Source: Hymenobacter psoromatis (GTDB lineage: Bacteria; Bacteroidota; Bacteroidia; Cytophagales; Hymenobacteraceae). From it: a stretch of 64,000 nt of DNA. The DNA is taken from assembly GCF_020012125.1 (NCBI RefSeq), contig NZ_JAIFAG010000001.1:1426001-1490000 (forward strand), written 5' to 3'. Shown one piece after another: positions 1-7,330 of the stretch (position 1 is the first letter of the stretch; each line of letters starts with the position of its first letter). The notes beneath the pieces are model-generated. The model saw only the letters and a program-made list of their open reading frames with translations. It was not told where the DNA came from and did not search any database. Both the position numbers and the translations under genes were made by a program.

Positions 1-1
1 C

Positions 2-184
2 GCAACAAAAAATGGACACCAACAAGGTTCGGAAATTGAGGATTTGAATAGGATAAGGTTTGACCTCGTGAGGCTTAGAAATCACTTCGACATTCCGCAG
101 GATGAGAAGCATTTCTATCAGGCAGAAGTTTTGGTTTTGGAGAGAATACCTTTGGAATACATCACTAACATAAATAAATTCTAA
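2..184 (+). CDS. darT: DarT-like DNA ADP-ribosyltransferase, C-terminal fragment (cut by window start)
   Basis: Open reading frame entering from the left edge and ending at TAA 182-184, so only the last 60 residues are seen. The segment HFYQAEVLVLERIPLEYI near the end resembles the DarT (DUF4433) catalytic region, where the Glu of a QAE-type motif transfers ADP-ribose to a DNA base. Only about 16 residues follow that motif, fewer than I expect for DarT, so the C-terminus may be short. It lies one base upstream of a NADAR/DUF6939-like gene, a pairing known for guanosine-specific DarT toxins. The region is AT-rich compared with the rest of the window, which suggests transfer. The N-terminal NAD-binding part is outside the window, so the family call rests on a short motif plus context. 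Confidence 0.55.
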   Translation, partial: ATKNGHQQGSEIEDLNRIRFDLVRLRNHFDIPQDEKHFYQAEVLVLERIPLEYITNINKF

Positions 185-185
185 G

Positions 186-908
186 ATGATATTTGTAGAA
201 AGTAAAAAGAAGTCTTTGCAGACAATTCAAAAGAGTTACCCAAACGCGGTAATTATCGACGTTACTTCCAGAGGTGAGGAGCCTTGGATTAAGGTCAGCC
301 CTTTTTATCCTCACGGTGATATTCCCATTCCATTCTCGGAAGGCCATTACGCCGTTTCAGTCGAAGGTATTTGGCAGGGACTCAAAGTGTTTGAAAAAGA
401 AGGTGTTGACTCGTCAAAATTTCAAATTGGAAACATGAAAGGTATTAAGCGGACATTTCGTAAATTTGGAAAGCCGCTTGGACATAGAAAAGGGATTCAT
501 GGTAGTGAGTTGCTTGACTACATCACTGCTCGTTATAAAATATATCTAAAATCTTACGCCTGGATGCTTGATAATAAAGCACAAGAAACAATACAATTAC
601 TCAAAGCTGAGGCAGAAAAGAATGATTTAGTAATTCTTGACTTTGATACAAACGGGGACCTTGACGACCCGAAAAAGCCATTATCTCACGCGGCCTTAGT
701 GAAACGTTATCTCGAAAAGAAATATCCAGAAATAGCGTCATTGACCTTTAGTAAACCTGTAATGGCAATGCCTCAAGAAAAGCAGAAGAAGAAGCCAAGA
801 GTCAAGGAAATAATAACGAAGACAGTAAAAACGAAAAATACCAATCCCAAAGTGCTAAAAAATAAATCTTCTGATGATGCGCAGTTTGACCTATTCAATA
901 AAAATTAG
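186..908 (+). CDS. NADAR/DUF6939-like protein, candidate antitoxin of the DarT-like toxin
   Basis: A 240-residue protein starting at ATG two bases after the stop of the DarT-like fragment, so the two are almost certainly cotranscribed. Residues 35-75 contain FYPHGDIPIPF and SVEGIWQGLKVFE, which resemble the NADAR-fold core (S-x-E-x-x-x-Q-x-x-K). A later segment around residues 100-160 (GHRKGIHGS, then an R...K...L helix pair) fits the second half of that fold. NADAR proteins remove ADP-ribose from guanosine in DNA and act as antitoxins to DarT-type enzymes. The C-terminal 40 residues (about 195-240) are a Lys-rich tail. Codon use is AT-rich and unlike the GC-rich neighbours. Without a database search the family name is an inference; the operon position is directly seen. 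Confidence 0.55.
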   Translation: MIFVESKKKSLQTIQKSYPNAVIIDVTSRGEEPWIKVSPFYPHGDIPIPFSEGHYAVSVEGIWQGLKVFEKEGVDSSKFQIGNMKGIKRTFRKFGKPLGHRKGIHGSELLDYITARYKIYLKSYAWMLDNKAQETIQLLKAEAEKNDLVILDFDTNGDLDDPKKPLSHAALVKRYLEKKYPEIASLTFSKPVMAMPQEKQKKKPRVKEIITKTVKTKNTNPKVLKNKSSDDAQFDLFNKN

Positions 909-1068
909 AAAATTAGAAAATTATACGAATTAAGTCCAAGAAAAGCCAGAATTTTTTAAGATTTGTATAGTATGAATCCAATCTACGATTAATTGAATGA
1001 AAAGCGATAACTTTGAACAGGTGATTGAACGAATCCGCCTAAAAGCGGAGTAACTTAATGTCTTAACT

Positions 1069-1185
1069 ATGGAAGAAATAACGCAAGAGGTGGAGGCGGT
1101 GAGAGCCGGACGATATATTATAAATAAAGATTATAAGAATAGCCAGAAATATGATGAATTTCTGGCAGAACATAAATTTTCCTAA
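1069..1185 (+). CDS. Small hypothetical ORF (38 aa) in AT-rich island
   Basis: ATG at 1069, stop TAA 1183-1185, encoding MEEITQEVEAVRAGRYIINK and a further 18 residues, acidic and without a membrane segment. It is followed 9 bases later by another small ORF in the same direction. Bases 909-1068 between the NADAR-like gene and this ORF are AT-rich and hold only an 18-codon frame at 997. The size and pairing would suit a small antitoxin or an element remnant, but I recognise no family. Confidence 0.25.
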   Translation: MEEITQEVEAVRAGRYIINKDYKNSQKYDEFLAEHKFS

Positions 1186-1194
1186 TTTTTAGTT

Positions 1195-1356
1195 ATGAAA
1201 ACCAACCAACCGCAGACAGTGAAAAAATGGCCCAGCGTAATTATTGACCCGGCACTAGATGAATACCGCGACAAGAATATGTTTCCTGAGAAGTTAGCGA
1301 AAGCCAATAAAATGCTCAAAACTGCCAAGCTTCTGCCAAACAAAAACCTTTTTTAG
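1195..1356 (+). CDS. Small hypothetical ORF (53 aa) in AT-rich island
   Basis: ATG 1195 to TAG 1354-1356, nine bases after the previous small ORF. The product is Lys-rich and basic (KKWPSVIIDPALDEYRD near residues 10-25) with no signal peptide. The composition changes abruptly to high GC about 60 bases downstream, so this ORF marks the right border of the AT-rich, probably acquired segment. Function unknown. Confidence 0.3.
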   Translation: MKTNQPQTVKKWPSVIIDPALDEYRDKNMFPEKLAKANKMLKTAKLLPNKNLF

Positions 1357-1435
1357 CACTCAACCCTGCCCTTTACACCTACTTTATTATCAGCCGTGGC
1401 CTACTTTGGTCACGGTTTTTTTCATCCCTACCCCC

Positions 1436-2857
1436 ATGCTTACCGGCAACGACCTGATTGCCCTCGGCCTGCGCCCCGGCAAACACTTCCCGGAAATCCT
1501 GGCCCACGCGAATGCCCACGGCCTGGCGGGCGAAGCGCTGGAAACCTACGTGGCCCCGTTTCGGATGCCCGCGCTGCTGCCGCTGCGCTCCGAGCCGCTG
1601 GCGTTTCACGAGAATATCCGCGCCAGCTCGGCCGTGGAGCAGCAGAACGTGGAGCAGGTGTGCCGCTCGATGCAGCAGCTCATGCGCGTGCCCACGGTGG
1701 TGGCCGGCGCGGTGATGCCCGACGCCTGCCCGGCCGGGCCGGTGGGTACCATTCCGGTGGGCGGCGTGGTGGCGACGCGCAATGCCATTCACCCCGGCAT
1801 GCACTCGGCCGACATCTGCTGCTCGGTGATGCTCAGCAACCTGGGCCGGCAGGACCCGTGCGCCGTGCTCGACGCGGCGCAGGCCCTCACGCACTTCGGG
1901 CCGGGTGGCCGGCCGCCCGAGCGGCAGTTTGCCCTACCCCCTGATTTGCGCGCTGAGATGGCCGCCAATCCCTTTCTGAACTCGGTGCGCGGCCTGCAAA
2001 TGGCGCAGGAGCACCTGGGCACCCAGGGCGATGGCAACCACTTTCTGTACGTGGGCACCCAGGCCAGCACCGGCGACACGGTGCTGGTGACGCACCACGG
2101 CTCGCGGGGGGTAGGGGCGCTGCTCTACAAAGCGGGGATGCACGTGGCCGAGCGGTTCCGCCAGCAGCTTTCGCCCGAAACCGCGCCCGCCAACGCCTGG
2201 ATACCAGCTGATTCGCCCGAGGGTTCGCAGTACTGGGCCGCCCTGCAAACCGTGCGCCGCTGGACCAAGCTCAACCACGAAGTGCTACACGATGCCCTGG
2301 CCGCGCAGCTGGGCGTGGTGGCCTCCGCCCGGTTCTGGAACGAGCACAACTTCGTGTTTCGCGATGGCGACGTGTACTACCACGCCAAGGGCGCCACCCC
2401 GCTGGCCGCCCACTTCCTGCCCGATGCCCAGGATGCCCGCCGCATCATTCCCCTGAATATGGCCCAGCCCATCCTCATTGTGGAGGGCGACGTGACGGCC
2501 CGCAACCTGGGTTTCGCGCCCCACGGGGCCGGCCGCAACTTGAGCCGCACCCAGCACAAGCGCCAGCAAGCCGGCCAAACCGACGAGGAAATCTATCGCC
2601 AGGAAACCCAGGGCATCGACGCCCGCTTCTTCTTCAACCGCATCGACGTATCGGAGCTGCCTAGCGCCTACAAAGACGCCGAAGAGGTAAAGCGCCAGAT
2701 TACCGAGTTCGGCCTGGCTCGCGTAGTAGACGAAATCCGCCCCTACGGCTGCCTCATGGCCGGCGACTGGGAGCACGACGCGCCCTGGAAAGCCAAGCGC
2801 CGCGCCAAACTAGCCGCCAAGGAGCCGGGCGGCGAGGAGCAGTTTGTGACGACGTGA
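1436..2857 (+). CDS. rtcB: RtcB-family RNA ligase
   Basis: A 473-residue protein of the RtcB family, which joins RNA 2',3'-cyclic-phosphate (or 3'-phosphate) ends to 5'-hydroxyl ends using GTP and Mn2+ in the cytoplasm. Diagnostic motifs appear in order: HPGMHSADICC (metal-binding Cys region, DICC instead of the usual DIGCG), LGTQGDGNHF, THHGSRG (metal His), EHNFVF, and APHGAGRNLSR, which holds the guanylylated His. The chosen start is ATG 1436, giving MLTGNDLIALG; ten extra in-frame codons upstream read through a CCCTACCCCC tract and look non-coding. The divergent DICC motif and length near 475 point to the RtcB2-like subgroup. No rtcA or archease gene lies nearby, so the RNA substrate cannot be inferred from context. 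Confidence 0.9.
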   Translation: MLTGNDLIALGLRPGKHFPEILAHANAHGLAGEALETYVAPFRMPALLPLRSEPLAFHENIRASSAVEQQNVEQVCRSMQQLMRVPTVVAGAVMPDACPAGPVGTIPVGGVVATRNAIHPGMHSADICCSVMLSNLGRQDPCAVLDAAQALTHFGPGGRPPERQFALPPDLRAEMAANPFLNSVRGLQMAQEHLGTQGDGNHFLYVGTQASTGDTVLVTHHGSRGVGALLYKAGMHVAERFRQQLSPETAPANAWIPADSPEGSQYWAALQTVRRWTKLNHEVLHDALAAQLGVVASARFWNEHNFVFRDGDVYYHAKGATPLAAHFLPDAQDARRIIPLNMAQPILIVEGDVTARNLGFAPHGAGRNLSRTQHKRQQAGQTDEEIYRQETQGIDARFFFNRIDVSELPSAYKDAEEVKRQITEFGLARVVDEIRPYGCLMAGDWEHDAPWKAKRRAKLAAKEPGGEEQFVTT

Positions 2858-2896
2858 AGTGGAGTAATCGCTGAGCAATAAGTTTCAAGTCAGCCG

Positions 2897-2988
2897 GTCA
2901 ATGCTGAGCTTGTCGAAGCATCTCGCTCGCTTCGGCCGGACGAAACCCGAACGAAGCGAGCGAGATGCTTCGACAAGCTCAGCATGAC
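2897..2988. repeat. Intergenic inverted repeat, family A, copy 1
   Basis: Two arms of about 37 bases, each with the core CTGAGCTTGTCGAAGCATCTC or its complement, flank a short centre and can fold into a long hairpin. The left arm carries one extra A (GTCAATGCTG). Copies 2 and 3 are at 38409-38510 and 45795-45894. Confidence 0.85.
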
Positions 2989-3033
2989 GTTCTTCAAAAA
3001 TAAACGCTTTACCAACAAACAGTAGTAGCTCTA

Positions 3034-3486
3034 GTGAAATATCATCCGCCAATTTATTTTCAGGAAGATAATTACCTGGACGAGCTTATTCAGCAGAAGT
3101 TCACTACTTCGCTGATGAGTGACAGCAAATGGGTTAGACTAATTGCTGCGTTAGTTACCAATCATGCTGAAATAAAGCAGTGTCTGGTCAAGCCAATATG
3201 GGATGAGGAAGAGCCAACTAGGGAATTGCTATTTGACGAGAATACCTATTATGACTTCGACTATTACGCTACCGCAATGGAATCAATGGTTTCGGGAAAG
3301 CCCAGAGGATGGTATGCTTATAAAGAAATTGAGTGGCTTGACTTTCCGCATTTGATAACAAGCTGTAAAACAAAGGCTACTCTAATGCAGGATTTGGAAG
3401 TTATCCAAAAAGTACTTGACGATACCGGGCAGTTTGCGTTGGAGCGGACATCGGACAACCTGCGGCTTTACGCTTACTTCAAATAG
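3034..3486 (+). CDS. Hypothetical protein (150 aa), possibly DUF6678-like
   Basis: Starts at GTG 3034 and encodes an acidic, aromatic-rich soluble protein with no signal peptide or membrane segment. The pattern KWVRLIAAL near residue 33 and WYAYKEIEWLDFP near residue 93 faintly resembles DUF6678 proteins, but this is a weak recollection. Its composition is AT-rich next to GC-rich neighbours, which suggests recent acquisition. The last 8 bases overlap the 3' end of the convergent rsmE gene. An alternative start cannot be excluded because no clear ribosome-binding site is seen. Confidence 0.6.
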   Translation: MKYHPPIYFQEDNYLDELIQQKFTTSLMSDSKWVRLIAALVTNHAEIKQCLVKPIWDEEEPTRELLFDENTYYDFDYYATAMESMVSGKPRGWYAYKEIEWLDFPHLITSCKTKATLMQDLEVIQKVLDDTGQFALERTSDNLRLYAYFK

Positions 3487-4192
3487 CCATTTCCGCCACC
3501 ACCTGCGCCGTAAACACCGCCGCCAGCGCCGCCGTTTCGGTGCGCAGCCGCGAGGCGCCGAGCGTGACGGGCCGCACGCCGCGGCCCAGGGCCAGGGCAA
3601 TTTCGGCGGGGGAGAAGTCGCCTTCGGGGCCGATGAGCACGCAGCAGCGCGGCGCGGCCCCGATAACCTGGGTCAGGGCGGTGCGCTCGCCGGCTTCGAG
3701 GTGGGCGATGAAGGTGGTGGCGGGCGTTATTTCCTCCAGAAACTTGGGGAAATCAATCAACTCATCGAGCTGCGGCAAATATGCTTGGCCTGACTGCTTG
3801 AGGGCGCTGACCGCGATTTTCTCCAGGCGCTCCAGCTTCAGCTCACGACGCTCGGAGTGGGCGCAGCGTAGGAAGCTGAGGCGCTCGATGCCGACTTCCA
3901 CGGCTTTTTCGACCAGCCACTCCATGCGGTCGAGGTTCTTGGTGGGAGCCACGGCTACGTGCAGATAAGTGGGGCGCGGGGCAATAACCTCTTGGCTGCT
4001 AATGGCTAGCGCGCAGCGTTTGGGGTTGGCCTCGGTGATGGTGGCGTGGAAAAAGCTGCCGCGCCCATCCACCAGCACTACCGGGCTGCCCGCGCCCAGG
4101 CGCAGTACCCGCACGGCGTGCTTGCTCTCCTCTTCGGAGAGCGTGTAAATGGGCTGGCCGGCGCGTAGGTCGGGGGCAAAACAGGTGAGCAT
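3479..4192 (-). CDS. rsmE: 16S rRNA (uracil-1498-N3)-methyltransferase RsmE
   Basis: A 237-residue SPOUT-class methyltransferase that methylates U1498 of 16S rRNA using S-adenosylmethionine. The C-terminal trefoil-knot signature is clear: LIGPEGDFSPAEIALAL, then VTLGASRLRTETAAL, with the RTETA element that closes the SAM pocket. The N-terminal part HAVRVLRLGAG matches the RNA-binding PUA-like domain. I chose ATG 4192 (MLTCFAPDLRAG) because the 28 codons before it are not family-like. The gene is monocistronic and convergent with the preceding hypothetical gene. Confidence 0.93.
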   Translation of the reverse strand: MLTCFAPDLRAGQPIYTLSEEESKHAVRVLRLGAGSPVVLVDGRGSFFHATITEANPKRCALAISSQEVIAPRPTYLHVAVAPTKNLDRMEWLVEKAVEVGIERLSFLRCAHSERRELKLERLEKIAVSALKQSGQAYLPQLDELIDFPKFLEEITPATTFIAHLEAGERTALTQVIGAAPRCCVLIGPEGDFSPAEIALALGRGVRPVTLGASRLRTETAALAAVFTAQVVAEMAI

Positions 4193-4322
4193 GAAAAAAG
4201 AAGAAGCGGGCGAAGATAAGTCGCGGTAAAGAGGGGTAAGCGGAACTATTGACTGACGCGCCGTAGTTTGCGCCATATCTGGTAAGATTCTAAGACCAGA
4301 CTGTACATTACCTATACCGCTT

Positions 4323-4673
4323 ATGTTCGTTGGTTCACGCCTTTTGTTGCCGGTTGCGCTGCTCTTAACCTCGACGGGTTATGCCCAAACGGTTTCGCCC
4401 CAGACCGTGACCGGGCAAACCCGCGAGATGGGCCAGCGACTTCGCCTTAACGAAGGCCAGTATGTGAAGCTGCTGACCCTAAATCGGATACGCCTTACCC
4501 GCCAGCGCGAGATTGAGCAGGCTACCCTTGCCGATGCCGCGGCCCGCGCCAGTCAGCTAGCCGAGTTGCAAGACCAGTACGAGCTGGAGTGCGGCCGTAT
4601 TATGTCGGCCACTCAATTGAGCCAGCTGCAACAGGGCGAAAACCAAAGCTTGACGCCCGTGGGCAACGGGTAA
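4323..4673 (+). CDS. Small secreted protein, Spy/CpxP-like helical type
   Basis: A 116-residue protein with a signal peptide (LLLPVALLLTSTGYAQ, cleavage likely after AQ near residue 22). The mature part is helical and charged, with LRLNEGQYVKLLTLN and QLAELQDQYELECGRIMSATQ, reminiscent of the LTxxQ repeat proteins of the periplasm that bind or sense unfolded proteins. The protein at 41473 has the same architecture. Divergently transcribed from rsmE with about 130 bases between. Confidence 0.6.
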   Translation: MFVGSRLLLPVALLLTSTGYAQTVSPQTVTGQTREMGQRLRLNEGQYVKLLTLNRIRLTRQREIEQATLADAAARASQLAELQDQYELECGRIMSATQLSQLQQGENQSLTPVGNG

Positions 4674-4731
4674 CAAGCGCGGTGTGCAGTTGGGTGGAAA
4701 GTTGGCGCTACTATTCTTCCGAATAGCAACC

Positions 4732-5142
4732 TTAGTTGCCCAGCGGGTCGGCCTGCACTTCCGTGACGGTGCCGAGCGGGCCGAAGTGGATGCTCAGGCG
4801 GGGGGTAGGGGAGTGCGGGTGGCGGGGGCCGCACTGCGCCCCCGGCACCAGGTAGTAGTGGTATACTTTTTCGGTCTGGGCCATCAGCTCTTCCTCGTCG
4901 GGGCGGCCCAGCAGGGCCGTTACGTCATTAGCGCGGGCCTCGTAGAGCCGGGGCCGGGCCGCCAGCAGCGGCGGTAGCAGCGCCGCGCGCTGCCCGGCGC
5001 AGGCGTAGCGGTCGGCGCGCCAGGCTGCCGCCTGAAAGCCTGCAATATTAGGGAGAGCATGGCCGCAGCCCGCCAGAGTCAGGCCGGCCAGCAGCGGCAG
5101 CAGGCGCGCGACCGGCCGCCAGAAAGAAGTGCAAGAAGTCAT
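4732..5142 (-). CDS. Lipoprotein with a BamE/SmpA-like domain
   Basis: A 136-residue protein with a lipobox at LLPLLAGLTLAGC (Cys about residue 26), so it should be anchored in the envelope. The segment NDVTALLGRPDEEELMAQTEKVYHYYLVPGA followed by LSIHFGPLGTVTEVQ resembles the BamE/SmpA fold, in which a short 'V..lLG.P' helix is followed by a beta-hairpin carrying the tyrosine-rich strand. In other bacteria this fold assists outer-membrane protein assembly, but many stand-alone homologues are uncharacterised. No operon partner. Confidence 0.6.
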   Translation of the reverse strand: MTSCTSFWRPVARLLPLLAGLTLAGCGHALPNIAGFQAAAWRADRYACAGQRAALLPPLLAARPRLYEARANDVTALLGRPDEEELMAQTEKVYHYYLVPGAQCGPRHPHSPTPRLSIHFGPLGTVTEVQADPLGN

Positions 5143-5356
5143 AGAAAAAGGATGCCGGGCCCGGTAAGATGGGAGCGCGGAGCCAACCGCCGGAGCGAAG
5201 CTAGCGCCCGGCCGCGGTTCGCGGCGCTGGTGGGGGTAGGGCCAGCCGCCTTATAACCTAGCAGTCGGGGTATCGTTATAAGCCGTTGGGCCGGGCGGCT
5301 TCATTTTAGTTGCACCGGTCACTTTTACTTTCTCTCGCTCTTCATTTCTACACCTT

Positions 5357-6172
5357 ATGCGCCTAAATCTTCGCGTTATTATTGGCTTGGTTATCACGGT
5401 GGTGACGCTGCTGGGCTACTTCCTAAATACCTCTACCAACCCCGTAACGGGTGAGAAGCAGCACGTCGACATGACGGCCAGTCAGGAAATTGCCCTGGGC
5501 GTGCAGGCCGCGCCCGAAATGGAGCAGCAGTACGGCGGCGAAAGCCAGGATGCCCGCGCCGTGGCCGCCGTGCAGCAGGTGGGCCAGCAACTGGTACAGG
5601 CCAATGGCCTAAATCAGAAAACGGAGTATCAGTATCGCTTTCACCTGCTGGCTGATGACCAGACTATCAATGCCTTTGCCCTGCCCGGCGGGCAGGTATT
5701 TATTACGCAGGGCCTGCTCAAAAACCTGAAAACGGAGGGCGAGCTGGCCGGCGTGCTGGCCCACGAAATTGGCCACGTCGTGGCCCGGCACTCGGCCCAG
5801 CAGGTAGCCAAGAGCCAGCTGACGCAGGGCCTAACCGGGGCCGCCGCCATCGCCACCTACGACCCCAATAGCCCCGGTAGCAGCGTGGCCCGCGCCGCCG
5901 CCGCCGCCATGATTGCCAAACTCGTGACCCTGCGCTTTAGCCGTAACGACGAAATGGAGGCCGACAACTTTGCCGTGAAATTTACACCTGCCGCCGGCTA
6001 CGACCCGCACGCCATGATAAATGTGATGCAGATGCTGAAGCAGCAGGGGGGTAGCGGCGGCCAGCCCGAGTTTCTGAGCACTCACCCCGACCCTGGCAAC
6101 CGCATTGGCGAGCTACAAACCGATATCAAGCAAGATTATCCGCAGGGCCTACCCGCCGGCCTAAAGATGTAG
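5357..6172 (+). CDS. M48-family zinc metalloprotease
   Basis: A 271-residue membrane-anchored or secreted protease. An N-terminal hydrophobic segment (IIGLVITVVTLLGYFL) is followed by a domain containing NAFALPGGQVFITQGLL, then the zinc motif HEIGHVVARHS, and the third zinc ligand in EMEADNFAVKF; all match M48 (Oma1/BepA-like) proteases. The C-terminus contains FLSTHPDPGNRIGEL, typical of the family. Likely acts on misfolded envelope proteins. It stands alone ahead of the exosortase gene, 33 bases downstream, so they may be cotranscribed. Confidence 0.88.
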   Translation: MRLNLRVIIGLVITVVTLLGYFLNTSTNPVTGEKQHVDMTASQEIALGVQAAPEMEQQYGGESQDARAVAAVQQVGQQLVQANGLNQKTEYQYRFHLLADDQTINAFALPGGQVFITQGLLKNLKTEGELAGVLAHEIGHVVARHSAQQVAKSQLTQGLTGAAAIATYDPNSPGSSVARAAAAAMIAKLVTLRFSRNDEMEADNFAVKFTPAAGYDPHAMINVMQMLKQQGGSGGQPEFLSTHPDPGNRIGELQTDIKQDYPQGLPAGLKM

Positions 6173-6205
6173 GGTGGAGTTGGGGCGCGGCGAATATATT
6201 TGTGG

Positions 6206-6754
6206 ATGTTTCCCCAACTACCCGCTACTGCTACCGGCTGGCCCCGATTGGCCCCACGCGCGCGCTTTTTGCTCGTTGCGGCGGGCCTCTACCTCGCGTG
6301 GCTGGTGGGCTATGAAGGTTTTATTGGTCCCGAGGGCCATTTTGATGCCCTGCTATCGGTAAATATCGCGGCGGCCAGCGCTAGGCTGTTGCGGCTGCTG
6401 GGCTTCGCGGCCGGCCACGCGGCCGGCACCACGCTCCTCACGATGGACGGGCTACCCGCTGTGTACGTCGGGGCTCCTTGCGACGGACTGGTGCTATACG
6501 CGCTATTCGCGGGCTTTATTATTGCCTTTCCAGGGCCGACGCGGCCCAAGCTGTGGTTTGTGCCGATGGGCATCGCGGCGCTCTACCTGCTCAATATCGG
6601 GCGGGTAGCGGCGCTGGCGCTCAACCATCACTACGCCCACCGCTCGGTCGATTTCAACCACCACTACACGTTTTCGTTCGTGGTTTACGCCTTCATCTGC
6701 CTGCTCTGGATGCTGTGGGTGCGCCAGTACGGCTCGCCGGCCGCCGAGGCGTGA
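6206..6754 (+). CDS. Exosortase/archaeosortase family protein (XrtX-like)
   Basis: A 182-residue polytopic membrane protein. The transpeptidase triad expected for exosortases is visible: Cys92 in GAPCDGL, Arg133 in NIGRVAAL, and a His in DFNHHYTFSF. Exosortases cleave a C-terminal sorting tag and transfer the protein to another acceptor at the membrane. ATG 6206 is preferred over an in-frame TTG six bases earlier. The downstream gene overlaps its stop codon by four bases (GTGA), pointing to translational coupling, as in Bacteroidetes exosortase/partner pairs. No obvious cargo with a matching sorting tag is in the window. Confidence 0.8.
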   Translation: MFPQLPATATGWPRLAPRARFLLVAAGLYLAWLVGYEGFIGPEGHFDALLSVNIAAASARLLRLLGFAAGHAAGTTLLTMDGLPAVYVGAPCDGLVLYALFAGFIIAFPGPTRPKLWFVPMGIAALYLLNIGRVAALALNHHYAHRSVDFNHHYTFSFVVYAFICLLWMLWVRQYGSPAAEA

Positions 6755-7251
6755 GGCCCCTACCCCCCGCTCCGGCCGTAGCGCCTCTTACGCCGGCCCG
6801 CTGGGCGCTGGTGGGTTTGCTAGTGGGCGGGCTTTTTGTGGCCGGAACCGAAACCGAGGCCGTCTTCGGCTGGCTCACGCGGGCCTGGCAGGCGGTGTTC
6901 AGCGCGCTGGGGCTGGGCGGGGCGCTGACCCACTGGCAGCAGGCCACCAGCCACCTGGTCACGACCCGCAGCCTGCCGGCCGTAGTCAGCTATAGCCTGC
7001 TCTACGTGGTGGCTTGCGTGCTGCTGCTGCACCTGCTGCTGCGCAATGCCCGGCGCACGCGCTGGGTGGTGCAGGTGTACCTGGGGTTGCTGGGGCTCTA
7101 CGCGCTGCTGCTGCTGCTGGGTAGGGTAGGGGGCACTATTCCTTGGGCGCTCAAGCTAAGCCGGCGCATTATTGATTTTCTGGTGTCGCCCCTACCCGTG
7201 ATGCTGCTGCTGCCGCTACTGTGGCCAGGCCTGCGGCGGCCGGGGCGTTGA
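6751..7251 (+). CDS. Exosortase-associated membrane protein
   Basis: A 166-residue, very hydrophobic protein starting at GTG 6751, whose last two bases plus A form the stop codon of the exosortase gene. At least three membrane segments are seen: WALVGLLVGGLFVAG, VVSYSLLYVVACVLLLHLLL and the stretch around VYLGLLGLYALLLLLG, with a further one near the C-terminus. I do not recognise a catalytic motif. Its tight overlap and membrane nature fit an XrtX-associated partner protein. The ORF can be extended to 6478, but that part overlaps the exosortase in another frame and is not coding. Confidence 0.65.
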   Translation: MRPLPPAPAVAPLTPARWALVGLLVGGLFVAGTETEAVFGWLTRAWQAVFSALGLGGALTHWQQATSHLVTTRSLPAVVSYSLLYVVACVLLLHLLLRNARRTRWVVQVYLGLLGLYALLLLLGRVGGTIPWALKLSRRIIDFLVSPLPVMLLLPLLWPGLRRPGR

Positions 7252-7269
7252 GAGGGGGGTAGGGTGGGC

Positions 7270-7306
7270 AAAAAAACGCCCCGCTGCGCTGGCAGCGGGG
7301 CGTTTT
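7270..7306. terminator. Bidirectional hairpin terminator
   Basis: Perfect GC-rich stem (ACGCCCCGCTGC paired with its complement around a 4-base loop) flanked by A-run on the left and T-run on the right. It separates the rightward exosortase pair from the leftward T9SS cargo gene, so it can serve both. Confidence 0.8.
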
Positions 7307-7330
7307 GAGCGTTGTATTACGGATGAGATA

